From the NCBI RefSeq assembly GCF_000024365.1, contig NC_013235.1:806001-870000 (forward strand): a DNA stretch of 64,000 nucleotides, read 5' to 3'. The translations under genes and the position numbers were made by a program. The notes beneath the pieces were generated by a model that saw only the letters and a list, made by a program, of their open reading frames with translations, did not search any database and was not told where the DNA came from. The first letter of the stretch is position 1; every line of letters begins with the position of its first letter. The stretch comes from Nakamurella multipartita DSM 44233 (GTDB lineage Bacteria > Actinomycetota > Actinomycetes > Mycobacteriales > Nakamurellaceae). Of this stretch, positions 35,231-43,333 are shown one piece after another.

Positions 35231-35395
35231 GGGTCCGCCGCGCGAGGTTGTGGCGCAGACCACCTGAAGCGATTCAGTCCTTCGCTTGCCAAATGACCGG
35301 CGGAGGTAGATGCTTGCTACGTACAACTAGATGTGTTGAACACGCAAGCACCGGTCGCCCCTCGTGACGCCGGTCGAATCCCGAAAGCCCCGCCC

Positions 35396-35932
35396 ATGAC
35401 AGACACGCTTGTCGCCGCTCCGGCCACCGACCCGACCCCGACCGGCCCCGACGCGCTGCTGGCCGAATCGGCCGACATCGCCGGTGCCGTCGTCGACCTG
35501 ATGCGTCAGTTGCACGGCATCAAGGCCCGGTTGGCGGTCGGCCCCGAGGCCGACCACTCGCCCTTGCTGCTGCTGGCCAAACTCGTCCACGCGGGCCCGC
35601 AGCGGGCCAGCGCGCTGGCCGACCTGGTCGGCGCCGACCCGTCCACGGTCTCCCGTCAGGTCGCCGCACTGGTCAAGGCCGGGCTGGTGGTCCGCGAGGC
35701 CGACCCGGACGACGGCCGGGCCTGCCTGCTGGTGCCGACCGCTCTCGGGCGGGAACGGGTGCAGGAGTACCGGCAGCGCCGCGCGGCGGCCATGGCCCCC
35801 CTGATCCAGGACTGGACGGCGCACGAGCGCGCCGACTTCCTGCGCCTGCTCCGCAAGTACGTCACGAGCATCGACGCCCACCGCGACGACGTCATCGCGA
35901 CACTCACCGCTCATCCGCAGAAAGGCCAGTAA
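35396..35932 (+). CDS. MarR-family regulator of the adjacent efflux pump
   Basis: A 178-residue winged-helix regulator: helix-turn-helix ASALADLVGADPSTVSRQVAALVKAGLVVRE with wing DPDDGRACLLV. ATG 35396 is preferred; the frame is open to 35333. The stop codon overlaps the MFS start (TAATG), so the two are co-translated, and the pair fits a MarR-controlled drug exporter. The inverted repeat GTGTTGAACAC (35333-35343) just upstream is a candidate self-operator. Ligand unknown. Confidence 0.9.
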   Translation: MTDTLVAAPATDPTPTGPDALLAESADIAGAVVDLMRQLHGIKARLAVGPEADHSPLLLLAKLVHAGPQRASALADLVGADPSTVSRQVAALVKAGLVVREADPDDGRACLLVPTALGRERVQEYRQRRAAAMAPLIQDWTAHERADFLRLLRKYVTSIDAHRDDVIATLTAHPQKGQ

Positions 35933-37857
35933 TGGCAACCGCAACCGGGGAAATTCAGGCGGCCCCGACCGCCTCGCCCTCTGGGCTGACCCACAAACAG
36001 ATTCGCTTCATCCTGTTCGGCCTGATGGCCGGCATGCTGCTGGCCGCCCTGGACCAGACGATCGTGAGCACCTCGATCCGGGTCATCGCCGACGATCTGC
36101 ACGGGCTGTCCGCCCAGGCCTGGGTGACCACCGCGTACCTGATCACCTCCACGGTGACCACCCCGCTGTACGGCAAGCTCTCGGACATCTACGGCCGCCG
36201 GCCGATGTTCCTGACCGCCATCAGCATCTTCATCTTCGGCTCGCTGCTGTGCACGTTCTCCACCTCGATGTACGAGCTGGCCGCCTTCCGGGCCATCCAG
36301 GGCATCGGTGCCGGTGGTCTGTTCTCGATGGCCCTGGCCATCCTGGCCGACATCGCCCCGCCGCGTGAGCGGGCCAAGTACCAGGGCTACTTCCTGGCCG
36401 TGTTCGGCATGTCTTCGGTCGTCGGACCGCTGGTCGGCGGGTTCTTCGCCGGCGCCGAGACGATCCTGGGCATCGCCGGCTGGCGCTGGGTCTTCCTGGT
36501 CAACGTGCCGATCGGCATCCTGGCCCTGGTCATCGTCAGCATCACCCTGCACATCCCGCACATGCGGCACGACCACCGGGTCGACTGGTGGGGTGCGACC
36601 GCGCTCATGGTCGGGTTGGTCCCGCTGCTGATCGTGGCCGAGCAGGGCCGCGAGTGGGGCTGGATGTCCGGTTCGGTGCTGGGCCTGATCCTGCTGGGCA
36701 TCGTCGGTATCGCCGCCTTCATCGCCATCGAGATCAAGATGAAGGACGAGGCGCTGATCCCGATGCGCCTGTTCCGCAGCCGGGTCTTCTCCACCGGCCT
36801 GGGCGCGAACGTGCTCATCGGTCTGGGCATGTTCGGTGCCCTGTCCACCCTGCCGCTGTACCTGCAGCTGGTGAAGGGGGCGACCCCGACCGAGTCGGGC
36901 CTGCTGTTGATCCCGATGATGGTCGGCATCATGGGCGGCTCGGTGCTCTCCGGCCAGCTGACCATGCGCACCGGTCGGTACAAGATCTTCCCGGTGATGG
37001 GCACCGCCCTGCTGACCGCGTCGTTCTTCCTGATGCTGACCGTGGACGTGGACACCGGCTACCCGCTGCTGGACCTGTACTTCGTGATGATCGGCCTGGG
37101 GCTGGGCCTGTGCATGCAGACCCTGCTGATCGCCGTGCAGAACACGGTGCCGGCCAAGGACATGGGCGTGGCCACCTCGTCCGCGACCTTCTTCCGGCAG
37201 CTGGGCGGCACCCTGGGTGTTGCGGTGTTCCTGTCGCTGCTGTTCAACTCGCTGCCTGACAAGATCCAGGGGGCGTTCCAGTCGGCGGCCGGTAACCCGG
37301 CGTTCCTGTCGGCGGTGCAGACCGCGGCCCAGGATCCGAACAGCCCGGGCCACGCCACCGCGCTGGCCCTGGTCCAGGCGCAGACCAACCCGGCCGCCGC
37401 GGCGTCGGTGACCGATGCGTTCAACAGCGACTCGTCGTTCCTGAGCACGCTGGACGCCAACATCGCCCGGCCGTTCCAGGAGGGCTACGTCGCCTCCACC
37501 CAGTTGGTCTACATCATCGGCGGCATCATCATGGCCGTTGCCTTCGTCCTGGTGTTGACCATGAAGGAGCTGCCGCTGCGCACGCAGTCGGCGATCGACG
37601 AGCGGCTGGCCGAGCAGGCGGCCGAGGCCAAGGACGCCGAGGCGCTCTCGTTCGAGGGTGCCTTCAGCGCGGTCGACGCCGGCGACGCCAGCACCGCGGC
37701 GACCACCCGGCCGACCACCGAGTCGACCTCCCCGTCGTCATCGGGTGGCGGGCGGCATCAGGGTGGCCGGCACAGTGCGGCCGACGAGGACCTGGTCCCG
37801 GCGTGGGAGATCGCCGGCGACACGGTCAGTCCGGGCGCCGGTCGGCATCGCGCCTGA
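35932..37857 (+). CDS. DHA2-family (EmrB/QacA) MFS multidrug exporter
   Basis: A 641-residue drug:proton antiporter with 14 predicted helices. Seen: the motif LAALDQTIVSTSI in helix 1 (motif D1), the loop GKLSDIYGRRP (motif A), RAIQGIGAGGLFSMALAI, and the antiporter motif C-like GPLVGGFFAG. An insertion of ~100 residues between the last helices is exposed. The C-terminal ~100 residues are a hydrophilic Ser/Thr/Glu-rich tail, longer than usual. Overlaps the MarR gene by one base and ends at the hairpin 37877-37905. Substrate unknown. Confidence 0.93.
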   Translation: MATATGEIQAAPTASPSGLTHKQIRFILFGLMAGMLLAALDQTIVSTSIRVIADDLHGLSAQAWVTTAYLITSTVTTPLYGKLSDIYGRRPMFLTAISIFIFGSLLCTFSTSMYELAAFRAIQGIGAGGLFSMALAILADIAPPRERAKYQGYFLAVFGMSSVVGPLVGGFFAGAETILGIAGWRWVFLVNVPIGILALVIVSITLHIPHMRHDHRVDWWGATALMVGLVPLLIVAEQGREWGWMSGSVLGLILLGIVGIAAFIAIEIKMKDEALIPMRLFRSRVFSTGLGANVLIGLGMFGALSTLPLYLQLVKGATPTESGLLLIPMMVGIMGGSVLSGQLTMRTGRYKIFPVMGTALLTASFFLMLTVDVDTGYPLLDLYFVMIGLGLGLCMQTLLIAVQNTVPAKDMGVATSSATFFRQLGGTLGVAVFLSLLFNSLPDKIQGAFQSAAGNPAFLSAVQTAAQDPNSPGHATALALVQAQTNPAAAASVTDAFNSDSSFLSTLDANIARPFQEGYVASTQLVYIIGGIIMAVAFVLVLTMKELPLRTQSAIDERLAEQAAEAKDAEALSFEGAFSAVDAGDASTAATTRPTTESTSPSSSGGGRHQGGRHSAADEDLVPAWEIAGDTVSPGAGRHRA

Positions 37858-37876
37858 GCATCCCGCGTGCGACTCG

Positions 37877-37905
37877 GGGCCCCGCCAGATTCTCTGGCGG
37901 GGCCC
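37877..37905 (+). terminator. Terminator after the MFS exporter
   Basis: A 13-bp perfect stem (GGGCCCCGCCAGA and its complement) with a TTC loop, followed by TTGTC. The rest of the 37858-38104 gap contains no gene that I can support. Confidence 0.85.
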
Positions 37906-38104
37906 TTGTCGTGCGTCCCGGCCGGGCGCCGGGGGCGGATACCTGGCCGGTCGGGCAGGCCCGGCCCTGCCCGCGATGAGGGGGCGGGCACGCCGGGGTG
38001 ACGGTTTGTGCGAGCCCGCCTGTTCGCGGGGCCGTGCAGCCGGTTAGCTCGTCACTGGGTGAGGTCCGGTCGACTTCGCCGGCCGGGCGGAAGGGTGGAG
38101 CGCG

Positions 38105-39010
38105 ATGAACACCGCGGGGGCTGCGACGTCGGCCGCGCCGATCGACCCGCTGCGCCGGGCCGAGAACGGGTGCTACCGGGACGAGCTGGTGTGCGTGCTG
38201 GCCGCCGACGGTGCCATCCCGGTCTCCGACACCCGCGTCGTGCGCACCCCGCACTTCGAGTTGTGGCGCCACGACTGGGAACTGGTCGTGCGGCACCGGA
38301 TCCCGCCGGCGCAGATCGACGACGCGCTGACCACCGTGATCAACGACGAGCTGTTCGGCCCGGGCTGGCTGTCCGGCAGCGAGATGTTCGAGCGGATCTT
38401 CACCGGGGTGGTGCTCACCTCGGCCGCCGATCCGATCGAGGCCTGGATGCTGTTCTACGGCAATAGCCTTCGTCGCTACGACGCGGCGGGTGCGGGGGAT
38501 GCGTTGGCCGACTTCGCCTCGATCCACCGGCACGCCGACGCGCTGGTGCCCGCCGACGCCTCGGTGCTGGAGATCGGTTGCTGCTTCGGGTTCCTGTCGC
38601 TGCGGCTGGCCCGCGCGGCCGGCCGGTCGGTGATCGCCTCGGACCTGTCGGCCGGCACCGTCAGGCTGCTGCGGGTGGTCGCCGACCGGCTCGGCGTACC
38701 GCTGGGCACCCTGGTCGCCGATGCGGCGCGCCTCCCGCGCCCGGATCGCAGCGTGGACGTGGTGCTGATGGTGCACCTGCTCGAGCACCTGGACCCGGAC
38801 CACTGCCGCCGGGCGATCGACGAGGCGCTGCGGGTGGCGGCCCGGCGGGTGGTGATCGCCGTGCCCTACGAGGACGAGCCGACTCCGGCGTTCGGCCACC
38901 TGCGCACCCTGGACGAGTCCGACCTGCGGGCCTGGGGGAGCGCCTGCCCCGGCTGGACCTGGTCCGTGCACGAGCATCTGGGCGGCTGGCTCATCCTCGA
39001 CCGCGGCTGA
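38105..39010 (+). CDS. mftM: Mycofactocin oligosaccharide methyltransferase
   Basis: A 301-residue class I SAM-dependent methyltransferase. MftM methylates the glucose chain that decorates mycofactocin. Seen: an N-terminal family-specific region (RVVRTPHFELWRHDWELVV, then NDELFGPGWLSGSEMFERIFTGVVLT), SAM motif I VLEIGCCFGFLSLRLA at about residue 155, and the VHLLEHLDPDH segment at about 222. Identification rests on the N-terminal region, which I associate with MftM, and on location beside the two-component pair, as in Mycobacterium smegmatis. ATG 38105 has a weak GGAGCG site upstream. It converges with the response regulator over a long perfect hairpin. Confidence 0.78.
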   Translation: MNTAGAATSAAPIDPLRRAENGCYRDELVCVLAADGAIPVSDTRVVRTPHFELWRHDWELVVRHRIPPAQIDDALTTVINDELFGPGWLSGSEMFERIFTGVVLTSAADPIEAWMLFYGNSLRRYDAAGAGDALADFASIHRHADALVPADASVLEIGCCFGFLSLRLARAAGRSVIASDLSAGTVRLLRVVADRLGVPLGTLVADAARLPRPDRSVDVVLMVHLLEHLDPDHCRRAIDEALRVAARRVVIAVPYEDEPTPAFGHLRTLDESDLRAWGSACPGWTWSVHEHLGGWLILDRG

Positions 39011-39024
39011 GGCCCCCGGTTCGC

Positions 39025-39089
39025 TTCGCTGATCAAAGCCGCGCCGGGGCCGGGGTGTCGCCCGATCCGGCGCGGCTTTGATCAGCGAA
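39025..39089. terminator. 23-bp perfect inverted repeat between convergent genes
   Basis: The arms 39025-39047 and 39067-39089 are exactly complementary (starting TTCGCTGATCAAAGCC) around a 19-nt loop. The position between convergent mftM and the response regulator suggests a bidirectional terminator. Length and perfection are unusual compared with the other stems here (12-13 bp). Confidence 0.8.
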
Positions 39090-39103
39090 CCCGGGGGTGG
39101 CGG

Positions 39104-39772
39104 TCAGATCAGGCCCATCTTGCCGGCCAGGTGCACGGCCTCGGCCCGGCGGGAGACGCCCAGCTTGCGCAGGATGTTGCCGACGTGAAATTTGACGGTG
39201 GTGTCGGAGATGAACAGCTTCTTGCCGATCTGCACGTTCGACATGCCCCGGGAGAGCAGCTCGAGCACCTCCTGCTCGCGCGAGGTCAGCTTCTTGTCCG
39301 CGTCGACCGGTCCGGCGTGCAGCCCACGGACCATGGCGGCGGCGCTGCGCGCATCGAAAGCGCTGCCGCCGCGGCTGATGTCGCGGATCGCCCGGATCAG
39401 CGCCGAGGTGTCGACGTCCTTGACCACGTAGCCGCGGGCGCCGTTGTGGATGGCCGCCAGGACCAGGTGATCGTCGATGAAGGTGGTCAGCACCAGCACA
39501 CCCAGGTCGGGATGCTCGGCGACCAGGGCCGCGCACAGGTCCAGGCCCTCGGTGTCCGAGCCGGAGGAGAGCTTGAGGTCGAGCACGACGATCTGCGGCC
39601 GGGCCTGCCCGACGACGGCCTTGGCCGCCTCGATCGTCGCCGCCTCGCCGACCACTCGCAGGTCGGGCTCGCGTTCCAGGATGGAGCGCAGGCCGTGCCG
39701 GACGATCGCGTGATCGTCGATCAGCACGATCTTGATCGGGGCCGCCGGGTCGGCGGTGCGCGGGTCGGTCAC
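39104..39772 (-). CDS. mnoR: NarL/LuxR-type response regulator, MnoR-like
   Basis: A 222-residue response regulator. The receiver domain has the acidic pair IDDH, the phospho-acceptor Asp in VVLDLKL (about residue 62), the Thr of LVLTTF and the Lys of YVVKDV. The C-terminal LuxR helix-turn-helix reads LTSREQEVLELLSRGMSNVQIGKKLFISDTTVKFHV. GTG 39772 overlaps the kinase stop (GTGA). In Mycobacterium smegmatis the MnoSR pair lies with mftM and activates the mno methanol dehydrogenase. The same gene set here suggests control of the mno operon at 49758 and perhaps of the alcohol dehydrogenase next door. Symbol by context. Confidence 0.8.
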   Translation of the reverse strand: MTDPRTADPAAPIKIVLIDDHAIVRHGLRSILEREPDLRVVGEAATIEAAKAVVGQARPQIVVLDLKLSSGSDTEGLDLCAALVAEHPDLGVLVLTTFIDDHLVLAAIHNGARGYVVKDVDTSALIRAIRDISRGGSAFDARSAAAMVRGLHAGPVDADKKLTSREQEVLELLSRGMSNVQIGKKLFISDTTVKFHVGNILRKLGVSRRAEAVHLAGKMGLI

Positions 39773-41094
39773 GACGGCTCCAGATCGGTCGGGTGGATGT
39801 CGGTGAAATCCGCCGCGAAGCGCACCGGCAGCGGGATCCGGACCTCGATGCGCACGCCGCCGAGCCGGGCCCGGCGGAAAGCGATGCTGCCGCCGACCTT
39901 CTCGGCCCGGACGGCCATGTTGGCCAGGCCCCGGTGCCGGCCGTCGGTCATCGCGGCCCGTTCGATGCGCAGCAGCCGGCTCAGCGTGACCGGATCACCC
40001 GTGCCGTCGTCGGCGATGCTGAGCACCAGCAGGTCGGGGCGGTAGCGCAGCCGGATCACCGCGCGCTGCGCCTGCGTGTGGGTGGCCACGTTGAACAGTG
40101 CCTCGCCGGCGATCCGGACCAGCTCGTGGTCGGCCCGGGGATCGATCGGGGTAGCCCCGCCCTCGACCCGCACCTGGACCTGCAGCCGCGGCCGGTAGTG
40201 CCCGGCCAGCTCCGAGATCAGCTCCGGCAGCGTCGCCGGGGACTCGCCGCTGGCCGCGTGGTGCAGCGCGTAGATCGCGTCCCGCAACTGCTGGATCGCT
40301 TCCTGGGTCAGGTGTTTCGCGCGGTCGAGTTGCTTGGCCAGGTCGGCCCCGGCCGGGCCCAGGTCGGCCGCGTCGCCGCGGGCCATCTCCACCGCCATGC
40401 CGGCGCTGAGCACGAACTGGCTCACGCTGTCGTGCAGTTCGCGGGCGATCCGGTGCCGTTCGGCGTCCAGCAGTTCGCGTTGCCGCGCGGCCACCAGCCG
40501 CTGCTCGGTGGCCCGCAACTCGTTGGTGCGCAACGTCAGATTGCGGTTCTGCTCGGTCGCCTCGTCGTAGAGCCGCCGGGCCCGCTGGTGCAGCTCCAGC
40601 CCGGCCTGGTACTGCTCGGAGGTGTGCAGGGCCACCGCCGCCTGGTTGGCCAGCACCCGCAACACCGACAGGTCACCGGGTTCCGGTGGGGCGGGCAGGT
40701 CGTGAATGGCGACCAGGCCGCCGACCAGTTGACCCTCCAGCGTCATCCGCACCCGGATCAACGAGGTGTCCGGTTCGGTCGGTTCGACCGAACCGGATCT
40801 GATGGCCTGCAGTTCCGCCCGGACCACCTCGAGCAGGTCCGCGTCCTCGATCGCCCGACCGGTTCCGTCGACGGCGACGAACCGGGGGCGGGCTCGGGTC
40901 AGGCTGCCGTCGCACAGGGCCAGCACCACCCAGGGCGCGGACAGGTGGTCGCCGGCGGTCCGGGCCACCTCCTCGAGCAGCGAGCGGGGCCCCTCGTCGG
41001 TGCGGATGAACTCCCGGTAGTACGAACGCTTTCCGGACCGGACCCCGGTGAGCAGGGCCAGATCCGGTGGCTCGCCGCGAGAATGGTCGTTCAT
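39769..41094 (-). CDS. mnoS: GAF-domain sensor histidine kinase, MnoS-like
   Basis: A 441-residue soluble kinase without membrane helices. A GAF-like sensor domain (residues ~30-185) precedes a coiled coil (ELRATEQRLVAARQRELLDAE), the HisKA_3 phospho-acceptor box ERHRIARELHDSVSQ (His at about 245) and a HATPase_c domain with an N-box (EALFNVATHTQA) and a G-box (DDGTGD). It would sense a cytoplasmic signal and phosphorylate the overlapping response regulator. ATG 41094 lies 14 nt beyond the alcohol dehydrogenase stop, so the three are probably one operon. Naming follows the M. smegmatis MnoS arrangement; the ligand is unknown. Confidence 0.8.
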   Translation of the reverse strand: MNDHSRGEPPDLALLTGVRSGKRSYYREFIRTDEGPRSLLEEVARTAGDHLSAPWVVLALCDGSLTRARPRFVAVDGTGRAIEDADLLEVVRAELQAIRSGSVEPTEPDTSLIRVRMTLEGQLVGGLVAIHDLPAPPEPGDLSVLRVLANQAAVALHTSEQYQAGLELHQRARRLYDEATEQNRNLTLRTNELRATEQRLVAARQRELLDAERHRIARELHDSVSQFVLSAGMAVEMARGDAADLGPAGADLAKQLDRAKHLTQEAIQQLRDAIYALHHAASGESPATLPELISELAGHYRPRLQVQVRVEGGATPIDPRADHELVRIAGEALFNVATHTQAQRAVIRLRYRPDLLVLSIADDGTGDPVTLSRLLRIERAAMTDGRHRGLANMAVRAEKVGGSIAFRRARLGGVRIEVRIPLPVRFAADFTDIHPTDLEPS

Positions 41095-41108
41095 GCCGGC
41101 GGCCGCCG

Positions 41109-42329
41109 TCACATCGCGGCCCGGAGCAGGCCCTCGATGTCGACGGCGTCGGCGCTCCGGGGATTGGTGGACAGGCACGCATCCTGCAGGGTGGACTGGG
41201 CCAGCCGGGGGATGTCCTCGTCGCTGACGCCGATGTCGCGCAGCCCGCGCGGCACCCCGACCTCGTCGCCCAACCGCCGCACGTAGGCCGAGAGCAGGCC
41301 GGCGACCTCCTCGGGCGGTGCGCCGGCCACCGGCAGCCCGACGGCCAGGGCCAGGTCGCGGAAGCGGTCGGGGATCGTCTGCGCGTTGTACCCGATGACG
41401 TGCGGGAGCAGGATTCCGTTGATCACCCCGTGCGGCAGGTCGAGCAGCCCGCCCACCTGGTGGCTCATGGCGTGGGTGGCGCCGAGGATGGCGTTGGTGA
41501 AGGCCAGCCCGGCCTCCAGGCTGGCCTGCGCCATCTGGGTACGGGCCCCGAGATCCTCGGGGCGCTGGATGGTGGCCGGCAGGTAGTGGCTGACCAGCCG
41601 GACCGCGGACAGCGCGTGCCCGTCGGCGAGCGGGTTGTGGGCCAGCGAGACGAACGACTCGATGCCGTGGGTGAGCGCGTCCAGACCGGTGGCCGCGGCC
41701 AGCCATTCGGGCATGGTGGTGAGCAACCGTGGATCGGTGATCGAGATGTCGGGCACCAGGGCCCGGCCCATGATGGTGATCTTCACCGCGCTCTCGGTGT
41801 CGGTGACGATGCAGAACTGCGAGACATCAGCGCCGGTACCGGATGTCGTGGGGATCATGAGCAGCGGCGGGATGGGCCGGGTGACCTGGTCGACACCCGC
41901 GTAGTCCAGGATCGAGCCGCCGTTGCCGGACAGGATGGCGATGCCCTTGGCCGCGTCCATCGCCGACCCGCCACCGATGCCGATGAGAACGTCGCACCCG
42001 GACTCCCGGTACTGCTCGTACCCCTGGGTGATCTCGACGTCCTTGGGATTGGGGGTGATGCCGCGCCAGACCACCGGGTCCAGCCCGGCGCCGCGCAGGT
42101 GGACCAGCAGCTGGTGCACCCAGCCGGCGTCGTGCACACCGTCGTCGGTGACCACGAACGGGCGCCGGGCGCCGAGCCGGGCCGCGGCGAAGCCGGCCTC
42201 GGCCAGCGCGCCGAGGCCGAAGACGACCTCAGGGGCGTGGAACTTGACCACCGGCGACGGGCGGGGCGGGGTGGCGCCTGCAGCGTGCGTATGCGTCCGG
42301 ATCACTTCCTTGTGCCCGATGGCGACCAT
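41109..42329 (-). CDS. Iron-type (group III) alcohol dehydrogenase
   Basis: A 406-residue dehydrogenase that oxidises alcohols to aldehydes; relatives act on 1,3-propanediol or methanol. Seen: nucleotide motif GIGGGSAMDAAKG, PTTSGTGADVS, and metal ligands Asp and His in LDALTHGIESFVS, then His residues in HAMSHQVGG and LPHGVING. I choose ATG 42329 because GGAGG lies 5 nt upstream; ATG 42359 has no such site, and a still longer frame would translate a hexamer repeat as RHRHRH. It leads the kinase/regulator genes. A comparable gene sits beside mnoR in mycobacteria. It may also need mycofactocin, but that cannot be read from the sequence. Confidence 0.9.
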   Translation of the reverse strand: MVAIGHKEVIRTHTHAAGATPPRPSPVVKFHAPEVVFGLGALAEAGFAAARLGARRPFVVTDDGVHDAGWVHQLLVHLRGAGLDPVVWRGITPNPKDVEITQGYEQYRESGCDVLIGIGGGSAMDAAKGIAILSGNGGSILDYAGVDQVTRPIPPLLMIPTTSGTGADVSQFCIVTDTESAVKITIMGRALVPDISITDPRLLTTMPEWLAAATGLDALTHGIESFVSLAHNPLADGHALSAVRLVSHYLPATIQRPEDLGARTQMAQASLEAGLAFTNAILGATHAMSHQVGGLLDLPHGVINGILLPHVIGYNAQTIPDRFRDLALAVGLPVAGAPPEEVAGLLSAYVRRLGDEVGVPRGLRDIGVSDEDIPRLAQSTLQDACLSTNPRSADAVDIEGLLRAAM

Positions 42330-42634
42330 GCCCACCTCCGTCCGACCAGCCGTTGTCATGGCGCTGCATCGATGTCGATGTCGATGTCGATGTCGATGTC
42401 GGTGGCGGCTCGGTCGGGGCCGATCGGCCGGAACATCGTCTCCCGTCGGCCGGTCGAATCGTACGTCCCCGCGGCCGTCCCCGGTCGTTCTCCGGTCGAT
42501 CGGTTCATCGTGCTCCCGCCCGGCCCACCGCTCGCCCACCCGGCCGACCACCTGCCGGCTGCCTGCACGCTACGGGCCCCGGCGGCGGGTGCGAACCGCT
42601 GGACGGACAGGGTCGACCTACCCATTCGGGCAGG
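42330..42634. other. Intergenic region with hexamer microsatellite
   Basis: This 305-base gap between mftE and the alcohol dehydrogenase (both minus strand) has no supported gene. It contains the (GATGTC)5 array at 42371-42400 and presumably the promoter of the dehydrogenase-mnoS-mnoR group. Confidence 0.55.
42371..42400. repeat. (GATGTC)5 tandem repeat
   Basis: Five exact copies of the hexamer GATGTC, preceded by GCATC, about 42 nt upstream of the alcohol dehydrogenase start. The location suggests it lies in the promoter or leader of that gene, where copy-number change could alter expression. Confidence 0.95.
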
Positions 42635-43333
42635 TCAGTCCGGGGCCAGCAGCCGCGCGATGGTCGCCAGCAGCCGGCCGCCCATCTCGGCGAAGACCCG
42701 CCGGCCCTCCTCCGCGTCGGCGCCGGTGGGTTCGCCCAGGACGCCGGTGGGGCTGACCGCGCGGATGCCATCGGTGCTGATCCGGGGCATCAGCTCGGCG
42801 ATCGGCGCGGTCTGGCCCGGCACCGCCCGGTCCATCCGCACCCGGTCGGGGTCCAGGTGCAGCATCAGGCTGGTCTCGCGATCGCCGGCGTGCGGGTCGG
42901 CCCGCGGTCCGGCGCTGGCCGCGTGGTGCACGTGCAGCGAGCGGCCCTCGTACCTGCTCACCTCGACCGCCCGGCGCAGCGCATCGGCGTTGCCGCCGTG
43001 GCCGTTGACCACCAGCACGTGCCGCCAGCTGCCGGCGGCGTGCCGGACGAACTCGATCAGCACGGTGGCCAGTGCCTCGGTGCCGATGGACAGGGTGCCG
43101 GGGAAGTGCGCGTGCTCGCCGCTGGCGCCGTAGGGCATCACCGGGGCCAGGCCGACCTCGGGTCGCCGGGCGTGGGCCCACTGGGCCAGCCGGGTGGCGA
43201 TGACCGTGTCGGTCGAGAGCGGCAGGTGCGGTCCGTGCTGTTCGGTGGAGCCCAGCGGCAGCAGCAATACACGTCGGGGTGAGCGGTCGACCTCGGGCCA
43301 GGTGGCCGCGGCCAGCGGTTCCAGGCCGTTCAT
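42635..43333 (-). CDS. mftE: Mycofactocin peptidase (creatininase family)
   Basis: A 232-residue metal-dependent amidohydrolase. MftE cleaves the MftC-modified precursor to release the C-terminal Val-Tyr-derived product AHDP. The creatininase fold metal ligands are visible: Glu and His in GSTEQHGPHLPLSTDT, His in GASGEHAHFPGTLS, NGHGGN, and Glu in AGDRETS. ATG 43333 overlaps the mftF stop (ATGA). Last gene of the mftR-SDR-mftF-mftE operon. Confidence 0.95.
   Translation of the reverse strand: MNGLEPLAAATWPEVDRSPRRVLLLPLGSTEQHGPHLPLSTDTVIATRLAQWAHARRPEVGLAPVMPYGASGEHAHFPGTLSIGTEALATVLIEFVRHAAGSWRHVLVVNGHGGNADALRRAVEVSRYEGRSLHVHHAASAGPRADPHAGDRETSLMLHLDPDRVRMDRAVPGQTAPIAELMPRISTDGIRAVSPTGVLGEPTGADAEEGRRVFAEMGGRLLATIARLLAPD

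Noticed and set aside
32321-35326. 1001-residue frame antisense to the second YhgE gene
   Set aside because: Mirror of the periodic YhgE repeat region; composition (Gly/Gln/Arg/Val) is not protein-like and the sense gene is well supported.
35333-35395. Upstream GTG start for the MarR regulator
   Set aside because: It would start within the inverted repeat GTGTTGAACAC, a likely operator, and adds a non-conserved stretch.
42330-42551. N-terminal extension of the alcohol dehydrogenase with an RHRHRHRH run
   Set aside because: The run is the (GATGTC) hexamer read in one frame. The true start at 42329 has a strong ribosome binding site.
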